Source of the DNA: Deltaproteobacteria bacterium
Lineage (GTDB): Bacteria; Myxococcota; B64-G9
Direction: 5' to 3'
Assembly: GCA_019314375.1 (NCBI GenBank)
Contig: JAFCZJ010000008.1
Span: 1-60,646 of the forward strand
DNA length: 60,646 bases
Notes under the pieces: generated by a model
What the model was told of the DNA's origin: nothing
Seen by the model: the letters and a program-made list of their open reading frames with translations, nothing else
The model's database searches: none
Shown: positions 59,292 through 60,646 of the stretch, piece after piece
How the letters are laid out: every line of letters starts with the position of its first letter
Position numbering within the stretch: position 1 is the first letter of the stretch
Made by a program: the position numbers and the translations under genes

Positions 59292-60646
59292 CACCGCGCT
59301 TGTGTCGCTCGGGTTGCCGGCAGCGCAAGCACAGCCCCCTTCCTCTCTCGGCTCGGGCGCGGCCACCACGGTAAAGCCTCGTTCCATCACCAGCTCCAAT
59401 TCGCCCTGGGTGACCGTCACATCCCGCGCCATGGGCAAGGCATCGGCCGCTACGTCCACGCTTACCGTGAATTGCTCGGGGTGTTCCGCATCGGGCCGGG
59501 CCGGGCCGGCCGTCACGCCCTGGCCCGAGAATTCAACCGTGGCACTGGTGTCAAAAACCACGTCGATGCCTTTTATCGTGACCGACAGACCCATCGTGCC
59601 CTGGAAGGTTGTGGTGGGTCGGATTGAGAGCAAAGAGGGGTTGTGGATGTCGAAGGCTTCGTGGCCCACGGCCACTTCCGTGCCCGTGTAGGCTCGAATC
59701 GTGCGCGGGTCCCCGATGGCCTCGGCGCTGATTTCCAAATCCATCTCCAAGTGATCCGAATTCGTCACGCGGACGGCCAGCACCTCAATGCCGTCGGGCG
59801 GCTCGAAGACGACCTGGGTTTGGTCTGCGATGAACTCTCCATCCGACGCCGTGATGCTCACGGTCGGCGTATCGCCGGGCCCCGCCCGGGCGGGGCTTAG
59901 CGAAAGAATCAAGCCGGGCTCGGTGACCTCGAAAGCATCGATGAGCGTAACTTTTTCGCAGACCTCGCAACTTGACGCGCCCAGGCGCACTTGCAAGTCG
60001 CGCAGACTGCGCACGGTGTCGTCAAGCAGCCAAACCACGATTGTCACCTCTTCCGGGCTGGCGTTGCTGCGATGAGCAAGAAAGATGCCGCCCTCGGAGG
60101 TGGATAGCTCAAGGCCCGCGCCGTCAAAGTGGGTGTTTTGGCCCAGCAGGGTCAAGGCCAGGGCGGGATGGCCCGCGTCGCCGTGATCCGGTGTGACGGA
60201 CAAGAGGCGAGTGGCCGCGCCCTGATAGACTGTGAAGACATCGCCGAAGTCCAGGTTGCTGCTCCCCACCCGCAGGCTGAGATCGTGATGACCCACCGGG
60301 GCGTTGGCCGCGATGGCCACCTCGCTCAAAGTCAGGCTCGTGTCGCTGCCGGAAAAAGAGCCCACGGTGACGCCTTCGCCCAGGTTCACTTCGCTGGTGG
60401 CCGAATAGCCCCCCGGGCCGCCGCTGATCGTAACGCTGCCCAAGGTCTCGCCCTGTACGCCTGATGCCGGCGACAGGGAGATTGTTTGTTCTTCCACGCT
60501 GAACAAGCCTGAGCCGACGACTTCCTGGCCGTTGGTGACGGCGATGACGTCGTATTCGCCCAGGGCGGCGTCCGACGCCACCTGAATCTGGGCGGAAAGA
60601 TGGGTCGCATCATCGGCCTGCAAAGAGAGCACATCGATGTCATCCG
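59235..60646 (-). CDS. Ig/TIG-like surface protein with MYXO-CTERM-like tail, 5' end outside window
   Basis: The frame is open to the window end, so the N-terminus is missing; 470 codons are visible, and a GTG at 60632 is only internal. The protein is built of repeated beta-sandwich Ig/IPT-TIG-like units, each opening with a Leu-Ser-Pro-Ala-type turn (SLSPASGVQGETLG, SLSPARAGPGDTP, SIRPTTTFQGTMGLS). It ends with EEGGCACAAG, a hydrophobic helix (SAVSGLLFFLAFA) and a basic tail, the MYXO-CTERM-like sorting pattern also seen in the gene at 6533. It is probably a cell-surface or secreted adhesin-like protein. The last 57 bases overlap the nucleotidyltransferase-like gene. Confidence 0.8.
   Translation of the reverse strand, partial: DDIDVLSLQADDATHLSAQIQVASDAALGEYDVIAVTNGQEVVGSGLFSVEEQTISLSPASGVQGETLGSVTISGGPGGYSATSEVNLGEGVTVGSFSGSDTSLTLSEVAIAANAPVGHHDLSLRVGSSNLDFGDVFTVYQGAATRLLSVTPDHGDAGHPALALTLLGQNTHFDGAGLELSTSEGGIFLAHRSNASPEEVTIVVWLLDDTVRSLRDLQVRLGASSCEVCEKVTLIDAFEVTEPGLILSLSPARAGPGDTPTVSITASDGEFIADQTQVVFEPPDGIEVLAVRVTNSDHLEMDLEISAEAIGDPRTIRAYTGTEVAVGHEAFDIHNPSLLSIRPTTTFQGTMGLSVTIKGIDVVFDTSATVEFSGQGVTAGPARPDAEHPEQFTVSVDVAADALPMARDVTVTQGELELVMERGFTVVAAPEPREEGGCACAAGNPSDTSAVSGLLFFLAFARFRLRASR

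Overview
The window is a GC-rich, very densely coded bacterial chromosome segment with 49 protein genes, two of them cut by the window edges. No tRNA, rRNA, CRISPR array, insertion sequence or phage gene was seen, and no stretch of more than 300 bases lacks a gene. The organism is a Gram-negative didermic bacterium: it has TonB receptors, FadL-like and other beta-barrels, many lipoproteins and MlaE. Several traits point to the myxobacterial/deltaproteobacterial side (Myxococcota, Bradymonadota or relatives): PilZ domains of the type common in Myxococcus, C-terminal tails of the form Cys-rich patch + membrane helix + Arg resembling MYXO-CTERM, a 19-repeat Cys-rich surface-type protein, TPR lipoproteins, a RomR-like response regulator and a hybrid CheA-receiver kinase. 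The taxon is an inference; no marker RNA is present.

Layout. 1-5.7 kb (+): a TPR membrane protein (5' end missing), tsaD, rsmA, a small minus-strand gene, panC with a long histone-H1-like lysine tail, and a TPR lipoprotein. 5.7-10.5 kb (-): a putative operon of amidohydrolase, CstA-type transporter, carboxypeptidase-regulatory-domain surface protein and inositol monophosphatase. 10.6-13.2 kb (+): Cys-rich repeat protein and an outer-membrane barrel protein. 13.3-20.7 kb (+): a tightly coupled cluster of a molybdenum-hydroxylase-like large subunit (active-site motifs not recognisable), 2Fe-2S subunit, XdhC, FAD subunit, MocA-like nucleotidyltransferase and comEC. 20.7-24 kb (-): birA, nadC and the RomR-like regulator. 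24.2-25.9 kb (+): a lipase-like hydrolase and an acyltransferase.

25.9-43.4 kb (-) is the most interesting region. From a strong promoter at about 39.6 kb run 14 closely spaced genes: TonB receptor, lipoprotein, YfiR-like periplasmic protein, PilZ-pseudoreceiver, chemoreceptor, two CheW, PilZ-receiver, receiver, CheA-receiver, CheB, CheR-TPR, receiver and a small protein. Just upstream lies a second TonB receptor with a substrate-binding lipoprotein, whose promoter carries the same sequence motif at the same distance from its -10 box. The layout suggests a chemosensory (Frz/Che-like) pathway that reads an outer-membrane/periplasmic cue through TonB receptor and YfiR-like proteins and feeds c-di-GMP-binding PilZ-receiver outputs.

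43.4-48.4 kb (-): an envelope operon of M49-like peptidase lipoprotein, FadL-like porin, HEAT lipoprotein and a small lipoprotein. 48.5-60.6 kb: a TPR lipoprotein (+); a subtilisin-like protease, a 1244-residue peptidase/beta-propeller/beta-barrel protein and an outer-membrane barrel (-); mlaE and a nucleotidyltransferase-like gene (+); and the 3' part of an Ig/TIG-like surface protein (-) running off the window end.
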